From: Candidatus Pelagisphaera phototrophica
Lineage (GTDB): Bacteria; Verrucomicrobiota; Verrucomicrobiia; Opitutales; Opitutaceae
DNA length: 64,000 nt
Direction of reading: 5' to 3'
Assembly: GCF_014529625.1 (NCBI RefSeq)
Contig: NZ_CP076039.1
Coordinates: 3,162,001-3,226,000 of the forward strand
Below, in pieces: positions 7,397 to 17,173 of the stretch. Numbering within the stretch: position 1 is the first letter of the stretch; each line of letters opens with the position of its first letter. Under the pieces are notes generated by a model. The model ran no database searches and was not told the DNA's origin. It saw only the letters and a program-made list of their open reading frames with translations. Made by a program: the position numbers and the translations under genes.

Positions 7397-8827
7397 ATGA
7401 CCGACTTCCAAATCTGGGCATCCCTCTTTCTACTCCTATACTTGGGCTGGCTGCTTTATCTAACCGTTAAGGCTTTCAAAAGGCCCACGAAAGAGCTGGG
7501 AGACTTTTTCCTGGCCGGCAAGACGGTCGGCTTCATCCCCTCCCTTCTCACGTTCTGGGCCACTTACTTTAGCGCAGCTGGGCTCATTGGAGCGGCAGGC
7601 TACTACTACATTCACGGAGTGGGCAATTTCTACTTCGCTGTCCTCGGATACCTGATTCTAGCCATCGTGGCCGGTACCCTGGGCAAACGCTTATGGCGAC
7701 TTTCGCGGAAGTATCCCGATACTCGATCGCCGATTCAGCTCTACCTCAAGGCATTCGACTCTCCCCTCCTCGAACTTCTATTTATCGCGGTCACCTTAGC
7801 CTGCATGGTGCCTTACCTCGCGGCTCAGATTACCGGATTCGCTCGCATGCTCGAAAGCTCGATAGGGCTGCCCTACATCCTTACCGCCGCGATCGCCCTC
7901 GTTATTATCTATATATATTCCGAGTCCGGCGGGCTCGCCAACATCATTAAAACGGATATTCTTCAGTCGACGCTCACCATCGTGGGTTGTATCTCGGTAG
8001 CGATTGTATTCGTAGGTCTGTTCTGGGCTTTCGACGGGTCGCAATTTGTGGCGGATGTCGATGCCGCCACCGATCCCTCTCTCTGGGGCTTGCCTGGGCC
8101 TAATGGCCTTTATTCCGCAACGAACATAGTCGGACTGGCTCTTCTCATTTCGCTCGGGGCGACACCGATGGCCCACAATGCCCAACGGTTTATGATCGTC
8201 AAAGAGGAGCGCTATCTGACCGCTATGATGTACATCTTCCCATTCATGGGCCTTATGCTGACCATGATCGCCGGAACGCTTGGATTAGGAGGGGCAGCAA
8301 TCTTCCCTGGCCTTTCAAGCGGAGACCAGATTATCGGCGAAGTGATGGCTGCGGTCCCCGCGGTATTGGGAGCATTGACCCTTGTGGGAGTCATCTGCGC
8401 CACAATGTCGACGGCCGACTCTATTCTCCTGAGCATAGGCTTTATCGCAAGCGAGCATTGGTACCGGAAGAATAAGAACGTATCCGTTCGTGGCATACTT
8501 AAACTCAATCGATGGTTCACTCTTTCCATAGCGATCTTTGCCTTCGCGGCCAGCGTTAAGCCCGAACTCGTTGCGGAACTGGCTTTCAACGCCTTCGGTG
8601 GGATGCTGCAACTGGCCCCCACCATGTTCGCGGGACTCTATTTGCCCTCGATTGGAGCTCGATGGGCAGCGGCTAGCAGCGTCTCGGGACTGGCGGTCTT
8701 GCTCGCGGCTAAATTCGGTTGGCTCGCTCCGCTGGTTCCGAACGACTTTCCCGGCTATCTAGCAGGATTCATAGTCGCTTGCGGGCTAGTGGCGATTCCC
8801 GCGGTATTCAAATCCGGTAACCATTAG
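7397..8827 (+). CDS. sodium:solute symporter (SSS family)
   Basis: A 476-residue inner-membrane transporter with about 13 hydrophobic segments. The N-terminus has the SSS hallmark DFFLAGKTVGFIPSLLTFWATYFSAAGLIGAAGYYY, an inserted cytoplasmic RKYPDTRSP stretch, and the later MSTADSILLSIGFIASEHWYRK core motif around residue 340. Members carry sugars, amino acids, pantothenate or other organic solutes with Na+. The cargo is not readable; sharing the sigma-54 element with the purine genes suggests a purine, ureide or released sugar. It stands alone in its transcription unit, divergent from the Rieske gene. Confidence 0.87.
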   Translation: MTDFQIWASLFLLLYLGWLLYLTVKAFKRPTKELGDFFLAGKTVGFIPSLLTFWATYFSAAGLIGAAGYYYIHGVGNFYFAVLGYLILAIVAGTLGKRLWRLSRKYPDTRSPIQLYLKAFDSPLLELLFIAVTLACMVPYLAAQITGFARMLESSIGLPYILTAAIALVIIYIYSESGGLANIIKTDILQSTLTIVGCISVAIVFVGLFWAFDGSQFVADVDAATDPSLWGLPGPNGLYSATNIVGLALLISLGATPMAHNAQRFMIVKEERYLTAMMYIFPFMGLMLTMIAGTLGLGGAAIFPGLSSGDQIIGEVMAAVPAVLGALTLVGVICATMSTADSILLSIGFIASEHWYRKNKNVSVRGILKLNRWFTLSIAIFAFAASVKPELVAELAFNAFGGMLQLAPTMFAGLYLPSIGARWAAASSVSGLAVLLAAKFGWLAPLVPNDFPGYLAGFIVACGLVAIPAVFKSGNH

Positions 8828-8903
8828 CCATACGTCTCGAGTTCCAAAATCCGCAACGACCCCTCTCTTAAAGCGGAGAGATTAACGCATTTCAGCGTAA
8901 AAA

Positions 8904-8919
8904 CGGCGCCATTCATGCT
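8904..8919 (+). promoter_or_regulatory. sigma-54-like promoter of the secreted hydrolase gene
   Basis: CGGCGCC-ATTC-ATGCT, GG-N10-GC. The -12 cytosine at 8918 gives +1 at 8930, one base before the ATG at 8931. The -12 box NTGCT matches the other sites. Confidence 0.6.
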
Positions 8920-8930
8920 TACATTTGAGC

Positions 8931-9941
8931 ATGTTGTCAGTCGATTTCAGATCCGTTTTGATTATCTTGGCGATCGGCTTTTTGAAACCAGCCTTCTCAG
9001 TCGAGCCGACCATCGAAAACGTTATCTACGGCATGGATCATGGCGCCGCCTTGCTGATGGATGTCTACCAGCCCAAATCGCCGATCGGGGCCGGGGTCGT
9101 CTTTATCATGGGTACGGGTTTCACCGCGTATGGGGCATATGACGACCTACCCTTAAAGGAGCTCGATCTTTGGCTCATCGAAAACAATGTCTTCAGTGAC
9201 TTTTATGGGGAAACGGAACAGCCGTTCGTTCCCCTCTTGGAAGCGGGCTTCACTGTGTTTTCCATCAATCATCGCCTAGGGCCGAAAAACCGTTTCCAGC
9301 GTCAGATAGCCGATTGTCAGCGAGCCATTCAGTTCATCCGGCATCATGCATCCGACTACGGCATTCATTCGAATTGGGTCGCCTCCATGGGCCATTCTTC
9401 GGGTGCGACGATGGCGACGTTCCTCGGCGTGGGCGACAACATCGCCAATCCGTCCGCCCTGGATCCAGTGAGCCGCCAATCCAGCCGCGCCCAAGCCGTA
9501 ATCGCCGCTGCCGGCATACACGATCTATTGGCAGCTCTGGAGAAATCGCCCCGCAGCGCGTCGATGATGCAAAGCCTGACGGGTCGAGCGCTCACCTATC
9601 AGCCTCCTGGGCACCCGATTTTCGAGACCTATAAGCACGCTTCGACCACAAGCTACATCGACCCAGCCGACTCCCCCGTTTTTATCATTCATGGCGATGC
9701 AGACCCCGCAGTCGATCTATCACAATCCAAGATTCTACAAGCTACATTAAGCACCGCGGGCGTTCCCCATAAGCTTTTGGTTCTTCCAGGGGCCAACCAT
9801 GCTGAAATCGGGACGATGACCGATCCGCTTCCATTCGAGCAAGCCGCCGGCTGGCTAATGGATCAGCTCAAGGATTTGGATTGGAAAACGGATGTCGATT
9901 CCCTGCCGTTAACCTCGAAGTCACCGCCCGATCTCCCGTAA
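8931..9941 (+). CDS. secreted alpha/beta hydrolase (esterase/lipase-like)
   Basis: A 336-residue protein with an N-terminal signal peptide (hydrophobic VLIILAIGFLKPAFS). The alpha/beta hydrolase triad is visible: MGHSSGATMA (nucleophile Ser in GxSxG, near residue 155), HGDADPAV (Asp, near 250) and GANHAEI (His, near 285). HRLGP with a downstream DCQRAIQFIRHHASDYGI matches the acetyl-esterase/BD-FAE type. The substrate is unknown; a periplasmic role in releasing an acyl group from a purine conjugate is only a guess from the company it keeps. The ATG at 8931 is favoured by the promoter over an upstream alternative start at 8925. Confidence 0.8.
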   Translation: MLSVDFRSVLIILAIGFLKPAFSVEPTIENVIYGMDHGAALLMDVYQPKSPIGAGVVFIMGTGFTAYGAYDDLPLKELDLWLIENNVFSDFYGETEQPFVPLLEAGFTVFSINHRLGPKNRFQRQIADCQRAIQFIRHHASDYGIHSNWVASMGHSSGATMATFLGVGDNIANPSALDPVSRQSSRAQAVIAAAGIHDLLAALEKSPRSASMMQSLTGRALTYQPPGHPIFETYKHASTTSYIDPADSPVFIIHGDADPAVDLSQSKILQATLSTAGVPHKLLVLPGANHAEIGTMTDPLPFEQAAGWLMDQLKDLDWKTDVDSLPLTSKSPPDLP

Positions 9942-9952
9942 GGGCATTCATT

Positions 9953-9968
9953 TGGTGCACGAATTGCT
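9953..9968 (+). promoter_or_regulatory. sigma-54-like promoter of the NAT/NCS2 permease gene
   Basis: TGGTGCA-CGAA-TTGCT: the -12 box is a perfect match and GG-N10-GC spacing is exact. The -12 cytosine at 9967 gives +1 at 9979, one base before the ATG at 9980. Confidence 0.68.
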
Positions 9969-9979
9969 TTAGCTTGTCT

Positions 9980-11308
9980 ATGCGAGAATCACAGTCTTCA
10001 ACCCGAGCCGAGCCCCATCTGCTCTACCCGCATGACGCCACTATGCCGCCAGGCAAAGCGGCCATGGCGGCCCTCCAGCAAACGATCGCCATGTTCGTGG
10101 GCTGTATCACCCCGGCCCTTATCTTCTCAAGCGTCGTCGGCATCGACCCGGATACTAAATCCTACCTCATTTCCATATGCCTCCTCGCATCGGGTCTCGG
10201 CACGTTGTTGCAAGCCAAACGCTTCGGAATCGTCGGCTCGGGGCTCCTCTCTATCAACGGCACCAGTTTCGCTTACGTCGACCTTCTCCTTAGAGCGGGC
10301 AACGAAGGCGGACTCCCCCTCGCCTGCGGCATGGCCCTCGCCGCTGTGCCGCTTCAATTCGTCCTCGCGTTCTCGCTGCCCGCCCTCCGGTCGATCATAT
10401 CGCCGCTCGTCGCCGGCATCGTTGTTCTTGCCATCGGCATTGATCTCATTCCCGTCTCTGGCTACTACATTGCAAAAGGCGTGGGCGAAACAACGACGTG
10501 GACAATCAGCACTAGCGTCGCTGCAACCGTCATCGGGCTTCTCATCGCCAGCCAAATCTCCAAGCGAAAAACGATACGTATGTACGCACCCATTATCGCA
10601 ATCGCTGTCGGCTACGCGCTCTCCTCCTTTTTTGGAATCATCCATTGGCCCGATTGGAAAAGCAACAACTGGATCATGATTCCGACTCCTCTCGCCTACG
10701 GCTTGGCGTTCAAATGGGAACTGCTTATCCCTTTCGCCGTCATCTACATCGTCTCCTCCATTGAGGCTATCGGCGACTTGTCAGCCACGGCCAGTTTCTC
10801 AGGAATGAAGACCCGCGGTATAGAATTCTGGCAACGAATTCGAGGCGGCATTCTCTCCGATGCCATCACCAGTGCCTTCGCCTGCGTCTTCAACGGATTC
10901 CCAACCGCCACGTTTTCCCAAAACAACGGCGTAATACAACTTACCGGCGTCGGCAGTCGCCAAGTCGGCTTATACGTATCCGGAATCCTCATAGTCGCCG
11001 CACTTCTCCCACAGACCGGATTCCTATTCAGCGCGATGCCAAACCCAGTCCTCGGCGGCGTGACGCTTGTACTCTTCGGTATGATCGCCAGTGCAGGAGT
11101 GCGCATGATCCTGCAAGAGCCCCTTGATAGCGCGAACATGCTCGTCATAGCCGTCAGCCTAGGATTAGCCTTCAGCATCCCCTCTCAGGAGCATTTCGTG
11201 AAAGAGCTCCCAGAGTTTCTAGCCGCTATTCTCTCTTCCAAGGTAGCCACTGCCGGCCTGACGGCAATCGCGATGAACTGCTTGACGATTAAAACGATGA
11301 AATCGTAA
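9980..11308 (+). CDS. xanthine/uracil permease, NAT (NCS2) family
   Basis: A 442-residue transporter with about 12-14 membrane segments. The nucleobase-ascorbate transporter signature is clear: FSQNNGVIQLTGVGSR (Q-N-x-G-x4-T-G near residue 315), together with INGTSFAYVDLLL and SSIEAIGDLSATASFSG, the segment carrying the substrate-binding Glu. Close relatives take up xanthine, urate or uracil with H+ or Na+. The sequence does not distinguish these. The ATG at 9980 is set by the promoter; the open frame extends upstream into the hydrolase gene. The SBF-like transporter follows after 101 nt and has no promoter element of its own. Confidence 0.87.
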   Translation: MRESQSSTRAEPHLLYPHDATMPPGKAAMAALQQTIAMFVGCITPALIFSSVVGIDPDTKSYLISICLLASGLGTLLQAKRFGIVGSGLLSINGTSFAYVDLLLRAGNEGGLPLACGMALAAVPLQFVLAFSLPALRSIISPLVAGIVVLAIGIDLIPVSGYYIAKGVGETTTWTISTSVAATVIGLLIASQISKRKTIRMYAPIIAIAVGYALSSFFGIIHWPDWKSNNWIMIPTPLAYGLAFKWELLIPFAVIYIVSSIEAIGDLSATASFSGMKTRGIEFWQRIRGGILSDAITSAFACVFNGFPTATFSQNNGVIQLTGVGSRQVGLYVSGILIVAALLPQTGFLFSAMPNPVLGGVTLVLFGMIASAGVRMILQEPLDSANMLVIAVSLGLAFSIPSQEHFVKELPEFLAAILSSKVATAGLTAIAMNCLTIKTMKS

Positions 11309-11409
11309 ATAAGTTTAAGCGACCGGAACTGCAGATTCTAGAGGTGGCTTAAATACTCGCCATACGCGTCCGACTTTCTTCACTCTTTTCACCAATACCG
11401 TTTCATTTT

Positions 11410-12399
11410 ATGCCTATGCCGTCCCTCTTCAAAAGCCAAGGTTTCACGCTCGCTCTCGTCGGAGCGGTCGTCTTTGCAGTCATTCTGCCTGAACCGGGAG
11501 CCAAGGGCGGCTTGCTCAAAAGCGAATTCACCTCGAAAGCGCTAGTCGCCCTTACGTTCCTGATACAAGGCCTCTCCCTCCCTTCGCAGCAAATTCTTCG
11601 CAGCGCCGCAAAAGCAAAGCTCCACGCATACTGCCAATCGTGCAACTTCGTCCTAGCTCCCCTTTTAATGCTTGGCTTGCTCGCCGTAATCGGCACCTCA
11701 CTACATGAGGGAATCTACATCGGCGCGATTTACCTATCGGTTCTTCCGGCAACAATCTCTTCCGCCATAATAATTACCGGCAACGCCGATGGCGACAGTT
11801 CAGCGGCTCTTTTTTCCACAACCTTATCGAACGTCCTCGGCGTATTCGTCACTCCGTTGCTTTGCTCTATTCTCTTGAACACCTCTGCAGGGGCTCAGAT
11901 CAGCTCCCTTGGTCCGCTAATCGGCAAACTCTCGATGTTGGTGCTGCTCCCTCTAGCAGTGGGTCAGGTTCTTAGGGTCTTCGTTAGAGATTGGGCCACA
12001 AAGTCCAAAGGTCTCTTCAAGAAAATCAGCAATGGAGCCATCGTCTTCATAGTCTACGCAGCCTTTTGCAACAGTGTGCTCAACGGTATCTGGGGAGAAA
12101 TCAGCACCGCTACCATCACGCTCACGTTCTTATTGGTTATCCTCTTTCTAGGGCTTTTCTCCACTAGCGTATGGTTTGCCGCGCCCCTCGCAGCGAAGGG
12201 CAAAGCCGAACGAATCGCCGCTTTCTTTTGCGGATCTCAAAAAACCTTGGCCGCGGGCGTTCCCATGGCTGCCATCATTTTCACGTCGCAAAATAATGGA
12301 GCGGCTCAAGTCGGTCTCATTCTTTTGCCCCTCATGTGCTACCACCCCCTTCAGCTTTTGCTCGCTGGGTTTCTCGCGCCCTTCTTAAGCAAAAAGTAA
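11410..12399 (+). CDS. SBF-like (bile acid:sodium symporter superfamily) transporter
   Basis: A 329-residue protein with about ten membrane segments, resembling the SBF-like/YfeH branch of the bile acid:sodium symporter superfamily. Support comes from KALVALTFLIQGLSLPSQQ in the first third, the broken helix FGSQKTLAAGVPMA near residue 275, and LSVLPATISSAIIITGNADGD near 110. The cargo is unknown. It lies 101 nt after the NAT permease on the same strand. The only GG...GC pair in that gap has 11 nt spacing, so I infer co-transcription with the permease. Met at 11416 is an alternative start. Confidence 0.78.
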   Translation: MPMPSLFKSQGFTLALVGAVVFAVILPEPGAKGGLLKSEFTSKALVALTFLIQGLSLPSQQILRSAAKAKLHAYCQSCNFVLAPLLMLGLLAVIGTSLHEGIYIGAIYLSVLPATISSAIIITGNADGDSSAALFSTTLSNVLGVFVTPLLCSILLNTSAGAQISSLGPLIGKLSMLVLLPLAVGQVLRVFVRDWATKSKGLFKKISNGAIVFIVYAAFCNSVLNGIWGEISTATITLTFLLVILFLGLFSTSVWFAAPLAAKGKAERIAAFFCGSQKTLAAGVPMAAIIFTSQNNGAAQVGLILLPLMCYHPLQLLLAGFLAPFLSKK

Positions 12400-12485
12400 C
12401 GATATCGAATCCCGCTTCCGAGGGTGTCGTTTCGATTCCCTCTCAACGCTCAATAGCCCCGGTTTCCGTAGAGCGTTTTCAGTAT

Positions 12486-12505
12486 GATCGAAGGCTCCTT
12501 CGATC
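12486..12505. other. perfect palindrome after the SBF-like gene
   Basis: GATCGAAGG-CT-CCTTCGATC forms a 9-bp stem with a 2-nt loop about 85 nt after the SBF-like stop. No T-tract follows; it may be a transcript-end hairpin or a binding site. Confidence 0.4.
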
Positions 12506-12577
12506 TCGCAAGCATAGAGCAGAGGCAAGGGGTCCGATGACGCTCGTCTTCCCCCGCCATTTGCAGGCCGACTATGC

Positions 12578-12608
12578 AAAAAAAGACCGCCTCCTCAGAG
12601 GCGGTCTT
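12578..12608 (-). terminator. rho-independent terminator of the TonB-dependent receptor gene
   Basis: On the minus strand an 11-bp perfect stem AAGACCGCCTC / GAGGCGGTCTT with a 4-nt loop (arms 12583-12593 and 12598-12608) runs straight into a run of T. It lies 28 nt after the receptor stop codon. Confidence 0.85.
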
Positions 12609-12635
12609 CATGAAAATCCGTTTTGACTTCCCTAC

Positions 12636-15185
12636 TTAGAAGGACCGCTTCGCTGAAAACTCGAACCGGGTCGGCTGGCGGGCAAGGATTGATCCATTTC
12701 CATATCCAGAATTATTTACATCCCAATTTTCTTCGTCTGTCACGTTCAAGATAGATAGCCTATAATTCCAATCTTCCATTTCGTATGTGAGACCAATATC
12801 GATCTCATACTGGGAGCCTAAGTCCACAGTGTTCGCTTGCAGCACATATGGGCTCTCAGGGTCGTTCCAGTTGGGCACGGAAAACTCAAACCCATCGTAC
12901 CCCGACTTGATGCCTGACCAGAAAAGAGCCCCTGCGGTAACGCCAAACCCATTGCTCCACTTGTAGCTTAGTAGTGCATTAAAGAGGTCGTCGGGAACTC
13001 CAGGCGCTTCAACTACTTCGCTACCAGGAGGTCCACGAAAAAGTGGCGACACATATACGCCACCCGTCTCTGCAGCTCTGTCTATCGTGTAGGGAGAGGC
13101 GAAAAATCCTGCAGTGCGCGTTGCATCCGACTTACTGTAGCCAAAGGTAGCGAAGAAGTTGCGATTCGGCTGATAATTGAATTCTATTTCAAAGACATCC
13201 ACAAATACAGGGTCGATCGACCCATCCTGGTTTCGAGATGTGAATTCCCGATCAACGTAAGCTGTGCTGAGAAATAATGTTTCTTCTATCAGGCTGAATT
13301 TAGCCCCAATTTCTATCAATTCACTTTCAAGACTGTCTCCAAATGACTGAGGAACGAGACGCCCGCCAGTATCAGCATCGTATGTATCGCTGTAATTGTA
13401 TGTTCCGTACAAAGATGTCTTTTCGTTGGGCTTGAAGAGTAAACTGATGTTGTAATTGTCCATCTCCGTGTTTTCATCGGCGACGAGATCCTCATCGGGA
13501 CCAGCAACGCCAACAAAGCCTCCAAAGTCAAAGGTCTCGCCCCTCTTTAAAACTGGATCGCGGGACTCAGCACTCACGTAATCCCTGGTAAATCCCGCGA
13601 GAATGCTGAAGCTATCATTTATCCCATAGTCAAACTGCGCATAAGGACCCAAGATAAAAGATTTAGTTGCTCCCCCATCCCCATAATACCAATTGCTTAG
13701 TACGCCGCGCGAATCTTCGCCCGGGACCCAGCGGAAAGCGGCGTACCCTGCATCCGGAACACGGCGAGTATCGACGTCTCGCGTCATATCCCAAAAATTG
13801 ACCGGCTCGTTGAAGTAGTGGTTAACCGCCCATACATCGTCATATCGCAGACGTAACCCCACGTTCATGTCCAAAGAAGACGTATTACCGAAGCTTTTGC
13901 TCGTACGGAACTCGGTGCGGTTGTCAAAAGCCCAGTTATCCCGTAGTAGCTCGGAATAGTGATAAGAGGAAAATGTCTGGCGATCTTTCCACGAAATAAA
14001 AGTTTTGTTCACGATTTGGAAATCCTCTTCAATGTCCCAAATATGATCCATTCCAAAGGTGACGAATCGACCAAACGAATCGTCCCCAGGTGCTGCTAGC
14101 TTCCATGAACGATCAACCGGAACTGTCGTTCCATCAACGGGGGAGAAAGTTCCCACTCCCGCGAAAAAACCGATCGTCGAAGCAGTTTCTCCTGGTATTC
14201 CGCCAGAAGATCCAATTGCCTCGCCATCATCCAAAAAATTCCCTTCGCCATCCGTGGGAGCGAAAAACACATCGAACGGACTGGCAAAGTATAAAGGGTT
14301 TGAGCCAAGACCTTGAGTATACGCTAAATACTCCGCATCAGTCTGCGAGTTGACTACGTAACGACCATTGTCGACTAAATCTTGAGAGACACGATTGATA
14401 CCCCAATTTTCCGTGTAGTCCGCTTGGAAATACTCAAGATTCATTTCCATCCTGTACCTTTCACTGGGTTGATATGTGGCTGCGAAGTAGTACGCTTGCG
14501 AATTTTGTTTCCAAAGCTCCCAGAAGCCCCCCCACTCCTTGGCTTCAACAGATACACGGTAAGCGAATTTATCGTTTACCGGAGTGCTGTAATCCAAATT
14601 AACCGTATACTGGTCATATGATCCTATACTTACACCAATCTCGCCTCGTGCCTTATCAAAGAACGGCTTCTTCGTAATCAAATCAACATAGCCTCCAAGG
14701 TAGTTGGTGGTCCCATAGACGACTCCAGCTGGGCCCTTGACAATATTCACTGACTCAACCGCATTGAAATTGACGGGAAGGCCATTACCATTAATCGAAC
14801 CTCCTCGCCGCATGCCGTTGACAAACAGGTCCGCTTCTTGGCCCCTTAGGTTAGGGGTCGATGGCGAACCGAAATTCGTTTTAGTGTAAGAGCTCGATGT
14901 CAGCTTAGAAAAGTCACGAACATCCTTAATCGATATCGCATCGAGCTGTTCGCGCGAAATAATAGTCACGTTTCTAGGCGTATCTAAGATACTCCGATCG
15001 GTACCGTAGACCGAGTTAAAAGGACGGGAGGTGGGCAAGATGTTCTCCTCTATCGGAATTTCTTCCGATATGAAGGCATCCAACTCTTCAGTTTCTTCTT
15101 GAGCGACTGAACTCGTCGCAAAGAAGACCGCTAGAAACAAGCTCAGCGAGAAGCTTGGAAGTTTGATTGTCGTTTTTATATTCAT
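12636..15185 (-). CDS. TonB-dependent outer-membrane receptor (candidate purine/nucleotide receptor)
   Basis: An 849-residue TonB-dependent receptor. It has a signal peptide (LPSFSLSLFLAVFFATSSVAQ), a plug domain with TPRNVTIISREQLDAISIKDVRDF near residue 70 and NLRGQEADLFVNGMRRGG, then a 22-strand-type barrel rich in aromatic residues, ending in RFEFSAKRSF with the terminal Phe used by the Bam machinery. Substrates of such receptors are usually siderophores, cobalamin or glycans. Here it lies next to adenine deaminase and under the same sigma-54 element as the purine genes, so a purine nucleoside or nucleotide ligand is proposed (inference). The ATG at 15185 is chosen because the promoter overlaps the longer start at 15248. 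Confidence 0.9.
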   Translation of the reverse strand: MNIKTTIKLPSFSLSLFLAVFFATSSVAQEETEELDAFISEEIPIEENILPTSRPFNSVYGTDRSILDTPRNVTIISREQLDAISIKDVRDFSKLTSSSYTKTNFGSPSTPNLRGQEADLFVNGMRRGGSINGNGLPVNFNAVESVNIVKGPAGVVYGTTNYLGGYVDLITKKPFFDKARGEIGVSIGSYDQYTVNLDYSTPVNDKFAYRVSVEAKEWGGFWELWKQNSQAYYFAATYQPSERYRMEMNLEYFQADYTENWGINRVSQDLVDNGRYVVNSQTDAEYLAYTQGLGSNPLYFASPFDVFFAPTDGEGNFLDDGEAIGSSGGIPGETASTIGFFAGVGTFSPVDGTTVPVDRSWKLAAPGDDSFGRFVTFGMDHIWDIEEDFQIVNKTFISWKDRQTFSSYHYSELLRDNWAFDNRTEFRTSKSFGNTSSLDMNVGLRLRYDDVWAVNHYFNEPVNFWDMTRDVDTRRVPDAGYAAFRWVPGEDSRGVLSNWYYGDGGATKSFILGPYAQFDYGINDSFSILAGFTRDYVSAESRDPVLKRGETFDFGGFVGVAGPDEDLVADENTEMDNYNISLLFKPNEKTSLYGTYNYSDTYDADTGGRLVPQSFGDSLESELIEIGAKFSLIEETLFLSTAYVDREFTSRNQDGSIDPVFVDVFEIEFNYQPNRNFFATFGYSKSDATRTAGFFASPYTIDRAAETGGVYVSPLFRGPPGSEVVEAPGVPDDLFNALLSYKWSNGFGVTAGALFWSGIKSGYDGFEFSVPNWNDPESPYVLQANTVDLGSQYEIDIGLTYEMEDWNYRLSILNVTDEENWDVNNSGYGNGSILARQPTRFEFSAKRSF

Positions 15186-15219
15186 AGTTAGGTTGTAATT
15201 TTTGACCGACCTTCCATCC

Positions 15220-15235
15220 TGCATTTTCCGTGCCA
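15220..15235 (-). promoter_or_regulatory. sigma-54-like promoter of the TonB-dependent receptor gene
   Basis: On the minus strand TGGCACG-GAAA-ATGCA: the -24 box is perfect and the -12 box has one mismatch. The -12 cytosine at 15221 gives +1 at 15209, a 24-nt leader before the ATG at 15185. This is the best consensus match in the set and the only one with a leader this long. Confidence 0.75.
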
Positions 15236-15337
15236 GTAGCGTTCCCAAGTCACGGAAATATTGTTTAACGACTATCTTTATATTAAAAAAAAAATATGTA
15301 TTACGAAACAGCGGGTATTTCGATTAATTTACCGATC

Positions 15338-17146
15338 CTAAAGTGCTCTAAAGAGGTTTTTAACCTTCATTTCCGGCACCAGAACCAACCCTTTATCGGT
15401 CAGCCGAATTTCGGGAATCACAGATAGAGGCAGAAGGTTGAAGCCCATGTACGGAAGCGAGCAGCCAACTGAGCTCCATGCTTCTTTTAGAGCAGTTGTC
15501 TGGGCGGCGACCTCAGTGCCTCTTTCATCCGAGAGCAATCCGGCTATTGGCAGTGGAACCTCCGCGATGATTTTTCCAGATTTTACAACGACCACCCCTC
15601 CTCTGAGCTCTTTTATCCGTCGAGCCACGATTTTCATATCCTCCGCAGATTCACCGGCGATAACAACATTGTGGGCATCGTGGCCTACGCTACTACCCAC
15701 CGCCCCATCCGTAAGCCCGAAATTCTGCAACAGGCCATGGCCTATTCCCCCGGTCTTTCCGTATCGCTCGACGACGGACAAGTATACCAGATCGTTAGCG
15801 TCCATAAAAGCGTCCCAAGATTGGACCTCCGGTTCGAACTGGGCTGATTTGGAGAGAGTCACGATGCCAGGCAGCTCCGTTCGCACAATACTGACCGACG
15901 ACTTGACGTCGGGAATTTGAGGCAGCAAATCTAGTTCGTCCTCATACCTAACTGTCTCGTATGCCTGCTTCGGGTACGAGTATCTCCCCTCGCTCAATTG
16001 CTTATCTAGCAACGGTGTCACTTTCCGGTCTTCCACCATCAATGCGCCCCCATACCACGTATTGATTACCGTTAAGTCATCGCCCAGCAGAGTGATGTCT
16101 GCTCGGCGCCCGTGCCCAAGAGCTCCCAATTCGCCATCCATCCCAAAACGCGTTGCCGGGTGCAAAGAACCCATGCTCCAAGCCTGTAACGGGCTCAAAC
16201 CGGCCACGATCGCCTGCCGGGTTACCCAGTCGAGTCCGAATTCGAAAAGATCGTCGGCATCACGATCGTCCGTGCAGACGCAAACGCGCTTGGTCGACGC
16301 TCCCAGTTCCGTCACCGCCTTGATCGCTTCTGGCAAGCTGTGCCAAGGGGTGGCGGGCGGACCTCCTCTTAGGAAAACCCAAATTCCTGCCTCGAGAAAA
16401 TCATCGGCTATGTCCCGATCGATCGCCTCGTGAGTATCCGTAACACCGCTGGCAGCGTAAGCCGCCACGAATTCCCGACCGTAAATGTGCCCACTAACTG
16501 GCTTTTCCCGCTTCAAGGATTCGCCGATGATTCCGTGAGACCGTGCATCGCCCATGCAAACCGGCACGAAATCCATTTTCTCACCCAAGGCCACAATCTC
16601 AGGCCATTTATCAAACAGAGCGGCCGCTTTGCTGGGGGTAAGATCGCCCCCGCAGGTTTCGAGGCTGTCATTCGTCGCGGGGATGGTAGAGGGCAAGGTC
16701 AGGAATATATTGAGAGGGGCTTGCCGAGCGTCTTCGAGCATCCATTCGATTCCCTCCACATCGCTCGCATTGCCTATCTCGTGGCTATCGCAAAACAAAG
16801 TCGTCGTTCCGTTTAGCAATGCTCCTTCCGCATAGGCGCAGGCCGTCATCATGCTGCTTTCGATATGAATATGGGGATCGACCAGTCCTGGGGCCAATAT
16901 ACCGCCTTTGACATCGTAGCGGGGCACTTCTTCAAAGGGACAGCTGCCCGCTTTGGCAACCGAGGCGATTCGGCCTTTCGTAATCCAGATCTCCCGATCG
17001 TCCAGCATTCGCTCGGTATAGACCGAAAGGATACGAGCACCGGTCAAAACGAGATCTGGAGCCAATCTCCCAGAAGCGACCTGGGACAAGTGAATTGTGG
17101 ACTCGTGTAGCGGGGCTACGGAAAAACGATTGATTAAGTCAGGCAT
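15338..17146 (-). CDS. ade: adenine deaminase
   Basis: A 602-residue amidohydrolase of the bacterial adenine deaminase (AdeC) type that turns adenine into hypoxanthine and ammonia. Motifs: [16 protein letters not shown] (metal-binding HxH and Glu, near residue 95), [23 protein letters not shown], and the C-terminal family domain with [22 protein letters not shown] near 470. Length and domain order match AdeC. It starts 27 nt after the Tat-type deaminase stop and no promoter element lies between, so it is the third gene of the azgA-like permease operon. It has no signal peptide and acts on imported adenine. Confidence 0.92.
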   Translation of the reverse strand: MPDLINRFSVAPLHESTIHLSQVASGRLAPDLVLTGARILSVYTERMLDDREIWITKGRIASVAKAGSCPFEEVPRYDVKGGILAPGLVDPHIHIESSMMTACAYAEGALLNGTTTLFCDSHEIGNASDVEGIEWMLEDARQAPLNIFLTLPSTIPATNDSLETCGGDLTPSKAAALFDKWPEIVALGEKMDFVPVCMGDARSHGIIGESLKREKPVSGHIYGREFVAAYAASGVTDTHEAIDRDIADDFLEAGIWVFLRGGPPATPWHSLPEAIKAVTELGASTKRVCVCTDDRDADDLFEFGLDWVTRQAIVAGLSPLQAWSMGSLHPATRFGMDGELGALGHGRRADITLLGDDLTVINTWYGGALMVEDRKVTPLLDKQLSEGRYSYPKQAYETVRYEDELDLLPQIPDVKSSVSIVRTELPGIVTLSKSAQFEPEVQSWDAFMDANDLVYLSVVERYGKTGGIGHGLLQNFGLTDGAVGSSVGHDAHNVVIAGESAEDMKIVARRIKELRGGVVVVKSGKIIAEVPLPIAGLLSDERGTEVAAQTTALKEAWSSVGCSLPYMGFNLLPLSVIPEIRLTDKGLVLVPEMKVKNLFRAL

Positions 17147-17173
17147 CTCGGAATCTAGTTATTACGCGGAAAA

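Noticed and set aside
11350-11375. Possible sigma-54 element before the SBF-like transporter gene
   Set aside because: The GG and GC are 11 nt apart, not 10, and lie about 35 nt before the ATG. Sigma-54 spacing is strict, so I treat the gene as co-transcribed with the permease.
15186-15248. Longer N-terminus for the TonB-dependent receptor
   Set aside because: The extra 21 residues precede a good signal peptide and overlap the promoter element at 15220-15235, so they should not be transcribed.
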